A DNA stretch of 64,000 nucleotides, taken from positions 34,366,019 through 34,430,018 of the forward strand of contig CM049306.1 in assembly GCA_026874595.1 (NCBI GenBank). The letters run 5' to 3'. Every line of letters begins with the position of its first letter. The first letter of the stretch is position 1. Origin of the DNA: Sipunculus nudus (taxonomy: Eukaryota > Annelida > Sipuncula > Golfingiida > Sipunculidae). Positions 36,061 through 48,262 of this stretch are shown here, piece by piece. The translations under genes and the position numbers were made by a program. The notes below the pieces were generated by a model. That model was not told the origin of the DNA. It saw only the letters and a program-made list of their open reading frames with translations, and made no database searches.

Positions 36061-36350
36061 ATACTAAAAATAATAATAGGAAATACATTATAATAATAAT
36101 AATTAATAATAATCATCATCCCGATAAGAGAAGATTAAATGTTATTATTATTATCATTAGTAGTATTGGTAGTAGTATTGGCAGTAGTAGTAGCAGTAGC
36201 AGTGATAGTAGTAGAATTAGTAGTATTAATAGCAGTAGTATGATTATGATTATAGTTTTATTATCTAAAGTATTTTTATACTAAGACTACTGCTACTATT
36301 ATTACCACCATTACTACTAACATTACTACCACTACTGTCCCTAATAATAC
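36061..36350. repeat. Imperfect trinucleotide repeats (AAT, TAG)
   Basis: Scattered AATAAT, TAGTAG and ACTACT runs broken by substitutions; a decayed simple-repeat block like 31885-32052. Confidence 0.8.
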
Positions 36351-36804
36351 AATAAAATGTTTCATGTTTATAATATTACAATTTGCGAATAATTAGACAA
36401 CAGTGGTGACAACGGAGTCATTGCATGTGTAAACTTTAATGAGATGAGTGTGGCGTTGAGACAGACTACACGGTGGTAACAAGATTCATCAGAGTTTAAT
36501 GATCCTTACGATAATTACTCATTCCCGGTCATTAGTCTGACGTCCTCATTAGTGCTTCCGCCAGGTCATTATCTGTCGTTAGACGTGCCGTCAATATCGG
36601 GTAACCTTACGACAGCCGTACGCAGTCAAACACAGCCACGCCCTCAACGCCTGTGTGTTTTTTTTAGCCTTGCCTAATGACTGTAAGTCAAACTTTCTTT
36701 AAGAAACAAATCTGCACCTAATTCCCTGCACCTACCGGGTCGTTCTCCTGTTTCATTCGGTTGAGGCGAACTTGCAATTAGTTATTAGGATATAACCCGA
36801 AATC

Positions 36805-37136
36805 GGCATACTAGGGAATGCAGAACTCCGCTGGGGGGGGGGAGCTTTAGTAAGATGCTCCCAAAACCGTGTTTGTATTCAATTAATCGGCCCATATTCC
36901 CATTTTGTATTCGTGCAGATGTGACTCGGCAATAGTAAATATTCCTTGATGACGTTTCTTGGATCCTGATCATATGCTTGATCCACGCTTAAATCTAATA
37001 GCTTCTTCCTTGGCTTATTCCCGAAGTGCCCTGATTATTTCATGAGGTTCCGTTCATGACTTAATGAGTTATATTGGAAACAACCTCGCAAACACACACA
37101 TGAACGTAAATTAACGCATAGCCTCCTGGCGGAGAC
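36805..37136 (-). repeat. CCTCCGC-ended interspersed repeat, copy 2
   Basis: Read on the minus strand it begins CTCCGCCAGGAGGCTATGCG and ends AGCGGAGTTCTGCATTCCCTAG. The interior (AATATAACTCATTAAGTCATGAACGGAA) aligns well with copy 1 at 19114-19382. A G9-10 tract lies near its end. This is the best-preserved 3' end of the family in the window. Confidence 0.65.
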
Positions 37137-37222
37137 AGTAATTCACATAAACGGGCATACAAGCATATTAACATGAAGAGTAAATAAATATTTTTAAAAC
37201 TAAATTCCCACATAATACTATG

Positions 37223-37227
<5 letters not shown>

Positions 37228-37289
<62 letters not shown>
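37228..37289. repeat. (AT)31 microsatellite
   Basis: Unbroken AT dinucleotides. The tyrosine/isoleucine-repeat frames across it on both strands are artefacts. Confidence 0.95.
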
Positions 37290-37294
<5 letters not shown>

Positions 37295-37799
37295 ACCGAA
37301 CATCGGCATGACTCTTTCAATTTTATCCCTGGAATAGTCGGTGGCAAAATAAGTAACAGCAAGACGCGCTCAGGAACAAGATACCAATCCAACCAGTATG
37401 TTTATATCAGAACCTTAGAAATTCTATTTTATCAAATCTTCACTTCTGAATCGAAAAACAACGTTTTTGTATGCATTGTTAGAGTTGCATTGTTCCCGTG
37501 TTTCTTGGTATTCAACAAGGGGTTTGTCTTCCAGACACTCTAGCTGTGACGTCGGCGCTGCAGTCTCTTACTGATAATGATTTCAGTGCTTCAGCAGTGG
37601 CTTCATGCTGCTGCAGGGAAAGCATCTTGTGACCTGGGGAATTTCTGAGGCGATGAAACAGAAAACAGAAATAGCCTTAATCATCCATTTTGTTCCTGGC
37701 GCATGTCCCACGTGACCAGAGTACGTATGGGTCTTCTTTCATGAAACGTGACTGAATCAGGTAAATTAACCCTTCGCGGAGTGACAGCCGGGCAACTGT

Positions 37800-37905
37800 C
37801 ACTCCCACACTTCTCCGCTCGCTCACATCTATTCACTCTGTCTCTCTGTCTGTCTGTTTTCCTGTCAATTTGTCTGTCTGTCTCTTTCTCTGTCTCTGTG
37901 GCTCT
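37800..37905. repeat. CT/GTCT-rich simple repeat
   Basis: Imperfect CTGTCTGTCT and CTCTGTCTCT runs. Confidence 0.7.
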
Positions 37906-39029
37906 GCCCATCAAGACCGATTACACTGATTAGTATCAACTGTTTCATATATGTCCGTTCTGTGAACATCTTATAGTAAAAAAAAAGCTTTTAAAAAAAT
38001 GCGTTTCAGGTTGTTATAGCAGTGTACAGTATTCTAGGAGAAATGTGTTTTATAACATGGCTTCAGACAGCCATCCAAGAAGCGATATCCATTAGACCCC
38101 ACTGGCAATTATGACGTCACATGGCATGCACCGCTTTTTGAAATGTAGCAGGAGCTCAATAAAAACGGGGAATAGTGAATTATTAACCGTTATCATGCAG
38201 CCTAAAAATATAATGTATGCCCCAAATCGCTGAAATATGAAATTTGGGGAATCTTTATGAATCATAGTGTAAAATCAAACCTGTTTTTAGGAATATGGTG
38301 AATCTTAAAAATAAACCCCAGATCCATATAAACACGTTATAATTCTGAATTATTCTTATACCCGGGCAACTATAAGCCAGAATACATTTTCTGAGATCTT
38401 TGTTAAAATACCCATATTTACCGGAGGAAAATATTGAGCCTTTCACTTAAAAGTATGCCAAAAACGACGACGGATGACGACAGCCAAAAGAAACATATTA
38501 TTATTCATGAAATGACAGGAAATGAAAAGCGTATATGAGCACTGAAAGCAAAAATATTCATTTCCTGAATCTAACGGAAAAAAATATAAATAAACTCAGA
38601 TTTGATAAACCTCAGTAGGATAAGTTATGTCATATTTTTGTAAAAGAAAAAACTCACGTTTGAGAATTAAAAAAAGAAGATACCACTGAGTAAGATTGCA
38701 TGCTTGGCCCGAGTGATATTGAATGCGATATTTATTAATTTATCCGCGCGGCCTACATGTTAAAGGCCACTCCTGCAGCATGTGAATATTTGAGTAGGAC
38801 TCTGACGATTGCACCGATACAACGTGATACAAAATTAAATATCGTATAGGTATCTGTCACATTACAAAACATGTAAACGACCAGGTTCTATAAACTTTCA
38901 AACCAACTGGCCTAAACTCATACCTTCGTACACTCCAAAACATGAATCAGAAATGAAAGGGACCCTCAGAAAACTTGAACACATCCGAGTTCGAAACAAG
39001 CGGGGTTTCTTTTGGTCATAATTTAACTA
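37906..39029. other. No gene recognised
   Basis: AT-rich, unassigned. No coding or repeat structure seen. Confidence 0.5.
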
Positions 39030-39113
39030 CAGTTGTCCGGAATATCGAGTCTTTAACTTCGATATAAACGGTGTATTCGACTTAAGGGAGTTCGACACAA
39101 CGAGGTCTCACTG
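39030..39113. mobile_element. 84-bp pogo/Tigger-like MITE
   Basis: TA target dinucleotides flank both sides (39028-39029 and 39114-39115). The left end is CAGTTGTCCGGAATATCGAG; the reverse of the right end is CAGTGAGACCTCGTTGTGTCGA. The CAGTnnnnnC...ATATCGAA pattern is that of pogo-type (Tc1/mariner group) termini. Inner words ATTCGACTTAAG and TTCGATATAAACGG are typical of such MITEs. No coding capacity. Confidence 0.6.
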
Positions 39114-39115
39114 TA

Positions 39116-39939
39116 TTTTACATTTATATTTCTCAGGAGCCTGGGAGGCTCTTAATTCATATTTATAAGCACCGAAGATCACAAGCGCCCTATAATAAAC
39201 ACAGAAAAATCACTAAGTCCGTTAACCACACCACACAGAATAGTCCCTTGTTTACAATTATCCTGATCACATGACCATCGCGTACACGTGACATCGGAAT
39301 GTTGCGCTGCTCGCCTCACTGTCTTCTCGAGCTGTGTACACAGTACAATCAGTCCACTTATAGATACACAGAGCTCCGACCACCAACAGTCCCTCGCTGC
39401 GGTACCGGTTTGCCTCTCGAGACACAATTCAAAGTGCACTGACTAACTAGCGCACAGACTATTCTATCTGGACTAAGAATAAATGTCTTTCACAACTGAT
39501 ATTTCCTGGAATCATCCAGCTCTAGGTAACCGAATATGCTTCCAAACAGCGATATCCAGTACCTCTACAGTTACGCGTACAGTTAAATAATGTCCTCGGT
39601 CTGTTCCTCTGTATAGACTCTCATGCAGCACGCAGACTTCCCCATGACTGCAGATATCGTCAGGCTGGCGCGCTGACCGGGAAATTGTCGCGAATATCTT
39701 CTTAATCACGACATATATATTCCCTCTGACATCACAAGTCCTGACCATCTTCTGGCCAAACACCACTCCCCATAACGCCGACTGCCAATAATTACAAAAA
39801 TTTTAATATTGACTCTCCTCCAGAGACAAAATCCCGAGAAAACCAAACTAAAAAGGTACTCATTCTTTGACGTCTACAAACAGTCGTAACAATAGTGACC
39901 GCCAAACGGAGACGGCTCACATAGAATAAAACTGTATAT
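39116..39939. other. No gene recognised
   Basis: Somewhat higher GC than the flanks. Minus-strand frames (39179-39439, 39512-39766) show no recognisable domains. Confidence 0.45.
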
Positions 39940-40679
39940 TGTTAAGGAACCTAATATAAACAGATTACGTATGCGTGCTGAACACAAATCCTGTCAAGGA
40001 GATAGAAAATCAGATTCTGCAACACTAGGCAGCGTGAAATGTCTAGGGGAATGAATAAAGAAATCAGCGGTTTTTTGTCAACAAATAACCACAATTTATT
40101 CCCAAAACAACCCTAACATTACTAAATCAACATAACCACACAATACCACAGCGGTACAACAACAAGTCCTTTAAAATGCATAGGCCGGCGCACAGTTCAC
40201 ACGAATTCTCTCGGAGAATAACAGTCCAATGCAAAGCTCCTGCAACAATCCAGAAAGTAAACTTGAGGCAGGCAACATTAAATTGTATAGAGTTATTAAT
40301 AGTAGAATCCCTGAAATTACTGGATAATCGGATAGGTCCCACAAGTCTGTGTCTGCTGGAATATTCTCTCACCTCTCTCTCGGCTCTAAAACATAGCCTC
40401 TTTATTTAACCTTTGCCTCAAGCCGAGAATTTTCCACTTCTCGAACAGTTTTAAGTATCCAACGTAATACACAGTAAACACGCGTTACAGGAATCATCTA
40501 GAAAAACATCGCTGTGGTCCACACACCAGGGTCCACACGTGAGCCCGACCCGGCTCGGCCAGGCGAGAAAGCCCCTAGCTAGCATGACAACGAGAGTTCA
40601 ACCAGTACGGATTCAACTGAGAGTGCAACAACAACACGAGTTACGCCCGTGTCACACAATAAAAAGAGCACCTATAACA
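39940..40679 (-). mobile_element. Solo LTR, copy 3
   Basis: On the minus strand it runs TGTTATAGG... to ...GGTTCCTTAACA, flanked on both sides by ATAT (39936-39939 and 40680-40683), a 4-bp target-site duplication. It contains CACGTG, a perfect HSE-like array (plus-strand GAA 40427, TTC 40432, TTC 40438, GAA 40443), a TATA-like box (plus-strand 40398-40411), the CCCCTAGACATTTCACGCTG tail block and AATAAA. No internal domains nearby, hence solo. Confidence 0.8.
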
Positions 40680-40847
40680 ATATAGTACTAAAATTAACAT
40701 GAAACGAGACACGTGTGCCTCTGACCAAAGTTCTCACACTAATATCTAATCATGATACTCCATATTTATGTACAATGAAATTATCAAACATTCATTTGGT
40801 TAAACTCCCTACTTGAATATGCCATACAATAACTAATACTACTATTA

Positions 40848-40850
<3 letters not shown>

Positions 40851-40897
<47 letters not shown>
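40851..40897. repeat. (AT)n microsatellite
   Basis: About 23 AT dinucleotides, then a short interrupted tail. Confidence 0.95.
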
Positions 40898-40903
<6 letters not shown>

Positions 40904-41392
40904 TATCTTTGATACTAAACAACCATCTATTAAATATTAAATAGCTATCCCACCGGTTATAAACAGCTGTCCCATTGATATTATAACGTGGCTTAGAATC
41001 AAAGCACGCTTTTGAATATCCTATGCCATATTGGAGAATGTTTTCCGAATGCGTATACATCGGGTGTATAAGATATATTTGAAAACAGTATTTCCAATTT
41101 ACTACAGAGAGAAAATATCGACGATTATTGTTTATTACTGTTGATGATTAATCAAAGGATTATTGACAATTCTTTGACATTCGTCTGAATTTACAATAAT
41201 TTATTCTCGCGGCAGCCGCAGCACGCTACATCATGTTTATGGAGAGGGTATTCACCAACTGAATTAATTATGCCCTTTGTGCTATAGGGACGGAAATTTC
41301 CTAACCATAAAACATTTATTCACCTAATGTGTCGTGCGAAAAACTGATAAAAATGGCACCATTAGTTAAATCATTTGAAGGAGTTTCTCTAA

Positions 41393-41413
41393 CCCCCCCC
41401 CCCCCCCCCCCCC
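41393..41413. repeat. Poly-C tract (21)
   Basis: Uninterrupted run of 21 C; a shorter run is at 41937-41947. Confidence 0.9.
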
Positions 41414-43300
41414 GGCAGATGCACGCAGTACCGTGATGTAGTATATCCATCGCTCTCCTGAGGCGACAATGGCAGGTACACTAATGATGAAATTTAACAT
41501 TAGCAGTGACCGCTGAAGGGGATGACTGGCCACGGGCTGTCCCGGCACCCTGCACGCCCACAGATCAACGCGCTTCATCGACTTCCGGCACGTTGTTAAT
41601 TCTAGAGTATCTATCTCGTGTTTACACTGTTGGATTCAATATGGATCGCCTGCTCCACGTGTGAAACTCTAATTCATTAGGACAGAACTGCAGGCTGTAA
41701 TAACGATCCGAGGCCTTGGCATTTCTCACCAGTATTCCTGTCAGTATTGTGTTTGAACCAAGCCGGCTCCGACCCCGGACGTGAATTTTTCACTTTGCAC
41801 GCATCTTAAATCGTTATTGTCTCAAGTTTATTAGCGATCACTTTTATTACACGCAACTAATACCGCTTTAGATTTGAAGTGAAACTTAATACGCTCAACG
41901 GGGCTGCCCCGGAGGAACATGTTAAGGTCACCTTAACCCCCCCCCCCAAAAAAAAAAGAAAGAAAATGAACTGTTTTCATTGTTGTCATTGGACTTCAGC
42001 CGTACATCTCTCCTAGCGTTTCATTGTCTCCACGGGTACGGACTATGCGATACTTAGCATGGTCCCGACTACTGGCCTTAGCTGGGACAGGCGCTTGCAT
42101 CCTATACGTTTACTTTTGGCTTAGAAATTTTTGGGTAAACTTATTTAATAGTCCATTTTTCCATCGTGTATTTGTCTTTTAACAATACACAACCAATCAG
42201 AAGATGAAAACAAATTCACCGCGGGTCTACCCAGGGCAGTTTGCAAGCGAGGATTCCAGCCTGTATTCCTTTGATGCATACAAGCTATAGGCAAGATCTG
42301 TTTTCTGGTTTCGGGCTCAATAACGAATAAGAATAAATGTTATGTTTACTGAAACTGCTTTGGCCAATATTCAAGTGTCTGTGAGATATGGAAAGAAAAC
42401 CATTTAGCACGCTTTTACCTACAAGCCAAATTCCATCCGCATTGGCCTTTCACACAGCAATCAAATGTGATTAATAAATTTATTACAATAATTGCACTCA
42501 TTATTATAATTATTAAGCCATGGTCTATCACATTTTAATATAAAGATTATCTTATTTCCAACCATGGTTTTAAACTCTCCTTAAACTTATGTTATTTTGA
42601 AAGAAACAAAACTGATTGTCTCAGCGTGTTTCAATATAATTATGATAAACTTCAATAAAATATATACAACATTTGAATGTTAAAGGACTCTCCTAATGTG
42701 CAAACAATTCAGCCGATAAGTTAGCCATTAGGGGATTCTATGGACGGAGCAGACCCATGTATGCATAGCTGAAGAGTATTAAAAGGGAAAAGTTGCGATC
42801 ATCAGTCCATGTAATAACTTCATCCGTGCTATCCTTTAATTACGCAGCTGTTCCCGTCATCGATAGGAATAGATACAAATCCACATTTTTTTAACAAATT
42901 AAGTTAGTAGACATATGGTGACAAAGTGAAAATGACTCTTGTTACCAATGTCCTTGTAAATCCGCCAATTAATAACATATCAGATTATTGATAAAACAAC
43001 TAACACCAAACATAAATGCAAAACGGAAAATACAGGTTTGATATGAAATTACACAGCAGACTTTCTGGCATAGGTCTGCTAGTGATTCAGGAAGTGGCAA
43101 ACCTAGATTATTATATGAGCAACTTATATAAGTAAATGCGCTAAAATAACTTGACAAGGCATTCAATTTATAAAAAATCCTGTATCCCTTCATTTCTATC
43201 TCATCTAAAGTTTCTCCTTATTTTTAGCCTGATACTCCCCAAGACTGACACGCCTTTTTGTTTTATCCCTTTTTTTTTATTTTTCTTGGGCTTTGTTTTG
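41414..43300. other. No gene recognised
   Basis: Mixed to AT-rich sequence with no recognisable genes or repeats. Confidence 0.5.
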
Positions 43301-43301
43301 C

Positions 43302-43540
43302 ATTTTTTGTGGCGGAAGCCGCCTCTTTATTTTTAAGCTGTCTTATCTTATTCTTAATTTTTGTATGTACATCTGCAGGGTACCATTTCAGTTTGGGACT
43401 GCGTGGCAGGGTGGTAGTGCTTACTCACTTCCTATTATTTTATTTGTATCCAGGTGTCATCCAGTACCCGCAGCGGCCGAGATTTGAACTCAAGACAGCA
43501 TGTATTTGAGTCCTGTGCCTCACCAACAGACCAGAGAAAG
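43302..43540 (-). repeat. tRNA-derived SINE, minus strand
   Basis: Reading on the minus strand, CTGGTCTGTTGGTGAGGCAC (A-box-like) and GAGTTCAAATCTC (B box) form a tRNA-like head near 43540-43480. The body ends in AAGACAGCTTAAAAATAAAGAGGCGGCTTCCGCCAC and an A-rich tail, matching the tail of the SINE at 54149-54477 (GACAGCATAAAAAAGAGGCGG...CCACC). Diverged copy. Confidence 0.6.
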
Positions 43541-46140
43541 GCGGTCCCTTCTTTCGTGTCTAAGATGGACCCGTCTTCATCCCGAGCACAAGGGACAATC
43601 GTCAAGGTTTCCACGAAGGACACATGGCATTGGGTATTGATGGTTTTTCCACAGAAGTTTCGAGAAGTGGAATGAGATCGAAATATCTGTTCTTAATGCA
43701 TGGTTAGACAAGTATAAAATTTCTCATTTTGTGTGTGTACTGTGGACCAGCTTTGATCGTCCAACGCCGCACAATAAAGAGAAAGCTTATGAAACTATGA
43801 CGTCAAACATCAAAGCAAAGACCTTCCGTAAAGTTACACCATGCACCATCGTTTGTTACAGTGTTAGTGCCAGCAACACAATATACGCCAGTCATGTCCT
43901 TATATTGTTTGGGACTCAATTCACGCTTATGACTCATGCAAATGCTGTGACTTTGCAGATTGTGATAACCGCCACCACCCTGAAGAGCCGTCAGTACAAA
44001 ACGTACAGAAAGATATCGTTATCATCAATTCATATACAGACATATGTTCCAATGTTCAGCATACTATAATTTTTAAGGTGTCCTTCCATAGAAGTTTCTC
44101 CTTTGGAACAAATACTTTACACAGAGGTGGGGACTGTAGGAAAACTGAATAATTAAACGCTAATAGTTCCATTTCCAAATACATGTCTACATGCAAATCA
44201 GGTTACACCAGACAGCTAATACCAATAACTGCTTGACGTTGATTTTCTGTTTTCACGTTTTTATAGAATACATCCAAGGAATAATGAATAAAGTAACCTT
44301 ATTCAGAAAATCAGGTCGCCCCCGATCCAGTTGAAAGCCATCGCATATTTTGCTGTCTTTACCGCTGCCAATTGTATTTGCTATTAATACTTTTTTCACA
44401 CAGGTTAGAGGCCAGATTACTAGTGACTGATAGCACACACGAAACTCTTTTTTCTTTTTGCCAAACGTCGATACTGATGTAACTCTTTGATTTATTACTT
44501 TTTAAATCTCAACTTTATTAAATAAACTGGGTGCTTATATACGTTATCCGAACAGTCAGCCAATAAGAAAGCTTGTAGCGACAGACCTAACATTTCTTAA
44601 AGCCCTCTCGGGCCAAACAAAGCAAAGCAAGCCAAAACAAACAGCGCTTCAGAAAAAAAACATGTTGTAGATAATCACAATCGTATACATTTGTTACCAT
44701 GTTTATTCCAGTATTTATTATTACTTTTAAATATATTAAATAATAATGTGTTATATAAGGGATAAATGAATATTTTTTAGTTGTAAATATCAATATCAAT
44801 GTTCAAAACATGCCACAGGTTATGTGTCTCGCGGCTTTGAAAATATATACATATAACAAGATTTTTTTTTGCAATCGCTCAGCTTTATTATTGACAGCCT
44901 CCCCTAATACCCACATTTGGATGATAACGGACAACTGGAAGAATTGTCACCTGTGACTAATATTTGCCAAAATGTCAACTTTTGAAAATCAGCAAAATTT
45001 TAGATCAAGCAAAAATTTCTGAAAAACAGAAAGGGAAAATGTAGAAGAAAAAAATTGATTTTGCACACTGGGATACCTTATTAAAGATAACCAACAACAA
45101 AAAATGTTAACTCATCAAATCTTATAAGCTTCCTCTCAGAGGCTTGATGAGGAACAGGTGCTGATGAAACCCCATGTCACCTGCAGACAAAAAAAGTCCG
45201 GTCTGCAGGCACATGCCGTGAACGTGTCAGTGAAAGTGCCGTCTCATCAGAATCTGCACGACCCGGTGTACAGGCTTGAAGCTACCCCCAGTTAAGGTTA
45301 CCCCCGTGGCTACCCCTCGATTCCAACATGAGTATCTTGAACTCAAATTCAGTATAACCCCTCGCTGATATAGCCTTTATACACCTTCTCCATGAGTATG
45401 CGCACTGTTCGTGTTTAAGCATGGTTCGGGTCTGCATGGTTCGGGCCATCTGTGCTCTGCATGAACAACAAACAGCCGAGATGATGATATCAAGTATTCA
45501 GGTGTCTTATATGTATTAACACTTAGTAAAGTGCAACTATATTTTAGCTAGATAGCCACATATGATTTTAGTATGATAAAATATAAAGGAATTAACATTA
45601 TTATTTTGCTGACGTAAGTAGCATGGATTGTAAGATACAGGTACATTCAACACATACAGCGTTAACCCTGTTTCGTTCATGTTCTCACGTTTGTCAAAGA
45701 CGCTACAAATTTTGTCACACTGCAACCGGGCCAAAAAAAAAACAAAAAAAAAAAAAACACAACCCCTTTCACCGTTGACTGACATGCACATGTTAGCTAC
45801 AAACCCAGAATCATACATGCCAGAGATCTTCGATAGGTGTCGCTTGTGAAATGAAAAAAAAGGTCTTTTGTGGCAAATCTTTATGCTTTTAAACCAGGAT
45901 ATAACAGTTGAATGAAACATGTGGAAAACATGAAACATTTAATAATCTATAAGGTATAATCTAATCAGATATAAGATATTTGCATCCCAACGGATACCTC
46001 CGGTATGTCTGCATCCACTCTCCTCATAATTCAGGTCATGCACACTTTCAAAAACGCTTTGCACAAACACTGCACATCCTCGTCACTCCAAGGTGCTTGG
46101 TGCTCGACCGTGACCTAAACAGGTGACTGGGCCACAATGC
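43541..46140. other. No gene recognised
   Basis: AT-rich. The 112-codon frame at 43731-44069 has no family resemblance. Poly-A-rich run at 45727-45758. Confidence 0.45.
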
Positions 46141-46149
46141 GTGGAGCAT

Positions 46150-46345
46150 GAGGATAGTACTACTGCGCATTCACTTATTTTGGCCCATATCCTCAGGTTC
46201 ATTCGTGCATTGTGACCGTACATTTGTGAATATTCAATGATGACGCTCCCGGATCATAACCAAAATCTAATAATCGGTCCTTGGCCTATCCCCGAACTGA
46301 CCTGAAAATTTAATGAGATTCTGTACAAGATTGCGTGCGTTATGT
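46150..46345 (-). repeat. CCTCCGC repeat family, truncated copy
   Basis: CATATCCTCAGGTTCATTCGTGCA...GGATCATAACCAAAATCTAATAATCGG..CCTTGGCCTATCCCCGAA aligns with the middle of the minus-strand copy at 36805-37136. The CCTCCGC head is missing. Confidence 0.5.
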
Positions 46346-47149
46346 AGTAAAAAACAAACAACATAACAAACAGGCAAAAATAAAAGTCGAAAATATAAAT
46401 TGTATTGTTACGTATACTGATATTAACTCATGCACTTTCACCAAATGTCCATAACAGAAACGAAGAATTTCTAGTCACAACATGATGTCCTAGGGGTAGA
46501 ATGAAATCGAGTTCACCCAATCCCTAGGTAATACTAATGCAATTTTAAGTTACGGGGGGTAATCTGAAGCCGGGGTGAATTGAAATCGGTACACCTAGTT
46601 ATGGAGATGGAGACCAAGTCGCGACAGACATTATCTGACAAAGGCGTTTCCCAATAAAATCCATGTTAATATATATACCCTCAGGCCAAGCTTAGTAAAT
46701 ATAACGATCGTGTTTAATAATCGGCGTCTGTTCAACCCGTCAACAATGGACAAACTAGTCACGTGACCACGACAGTAATGAAGCATGGACATTCGAGTGC
46801 GTAGGTGTTTACCGATGACGTGGACCCCATTATAAATGCATTATCAATGATTGTAATGAAGTCCGATATTCATACGGTGATACTGCGGTCGTTAAACGAG
46901 ATCACCTGTAATTACAAACTGATCTTTTGTCTGTTATCTTAATGTGGATATAGACAGGTCACTTGCAGTGAGCTATGTTTGTTATAGAGCAAATCATACG
47001 CAAACCCTGCACGGAAGATATTGTTCCAAGTTGGTACCATGGAATTTTTATTAAACGTGTGTTATTCTGGGATAGTTTTAACTGAAAATATGTCCAAAAG
47101 CACCCTCGACATTGTGGAATTGCTGCACTTGACTATAAACATAGCGAAG
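46346..47149. other. No gene recognised; GTCACGTGAC at 46758-46767
   Basis: It contains a 10-bp E-box palindrome GTCACGTGAC (also at 3756-3765), the preferred form for USF/TFE-type bHLH factors. Nothing else recognised. Confidence 0.4.
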
Positions 47150-47648
47150 AATAACCATTCCCCATTATCGGAATATCTTTTTTCCTCACATCTCTCCTAG
47201 AGCCTTACCTATTTCAGAGACTAAGGTGTCTACACCTATGTTATCATGGTAGAGGAGCATGATGAACCGTCTCAACCTACCATTTAATTGTTCTTAAATA
47301 TAAAAATTATCTGTCGCCATTATTAGAAGTTTTTTTTGCTCATATTTCTTTTAGTTCTTGCCCTATTTTAGCGATAAAGGTGTTTACAGCTGTTTTTATG
47401 GTAAAGGAGTAGGATGAACCGTTTCAAACTACGATTTGATGAGATTTTATATGTAAATTAGCTGTCGCCATTATTGGAAGTTCTTATTTTGCTCAAATCT
47501 CTACAAGTCCTTGTCATATTTTAGCGATAAAGGTGTCTGCAGTTGTTTTCTTGCTAGATGAGTGTGATGAATCGTTTCAAACAATTATTTAATGAATTTT
47601 AATTTGCAAATTAGCTATCGCCATTATAGGAAATTTTTAATTAGCACA

Positions 47649-47693
<45 letters not shown>

Positions 47694-48085
47694 ATTAGTT
47701 CTTGCCCTATATTAATCTCTACCTTTGTTTTACATGGTCAAGGATCATGCAGAACAGTTTTAAATTACAATGAAATGAATTTTTAATATGCATATTAAAC
47801 GTCGCCAATATTCGAACTTCTTGTAATAATCGTATCTCTCTAAATCGTCGACACTTATGTACATTTACTGGGCCTTAGCTGCACGAAAACGTACGTCCTC
47901 GTTGTTGGAACAGCACACAGGATACTCATAGAGATCTTCTATCAGTTATTGGGCTGCTAATCAAAGGGCTAAGGGACTTCTAGTTTCGCTCATGACCCTC
48001 TTAATCCTTGTCCTTACATGGAGATGAAGGTATCTACATCCATGTGGTCATGATGAACTGTTATAATTACCCTTTGAGGAGTTTA
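47150..48085. repeat. Tandem repeat of ~152-bp units with internal CT expansion
   Basis: The marker TCGCCATTATTRGAAG occurs at 47313, 47464 and 47617 (spacing 151 and 153) and as GTCGCCAATATTCGAAC at 47801. Each unit also has ATCTCT..AGTYCTTG, RCGATAAAGGTGTYTACA and GATGAAYCGTYTCAA. A CT tract (47650-47693) expanded at the natural ATCTCTCT position explains the longer 184-bp spacing. Edges at 47150-47310 and 47990-48085 are more diverged units. Confidence 0.8.
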
Positions 48086-48262
48086 AGGGACTGATATGAA
48101 AATTTAGTAAAAACAAAATAAATATATAAAATTTTTTTTTATAAAAATACATTTATAGAACCAAAATAAAGAGAGAATTTAAAAAACCTTCTTTAGCTTA
48201 TTGATTTCTCATTATTATAGATAAAAAACACTGAAAGTTAATGCGCTTTTACATTTATATAT

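Noticed and set aside
37168-37543. Tyr/Ile-repeat frames on both strands
   Set aside because: Pure by-product of the (AT)31 tract; no start, splice or conserved flank.
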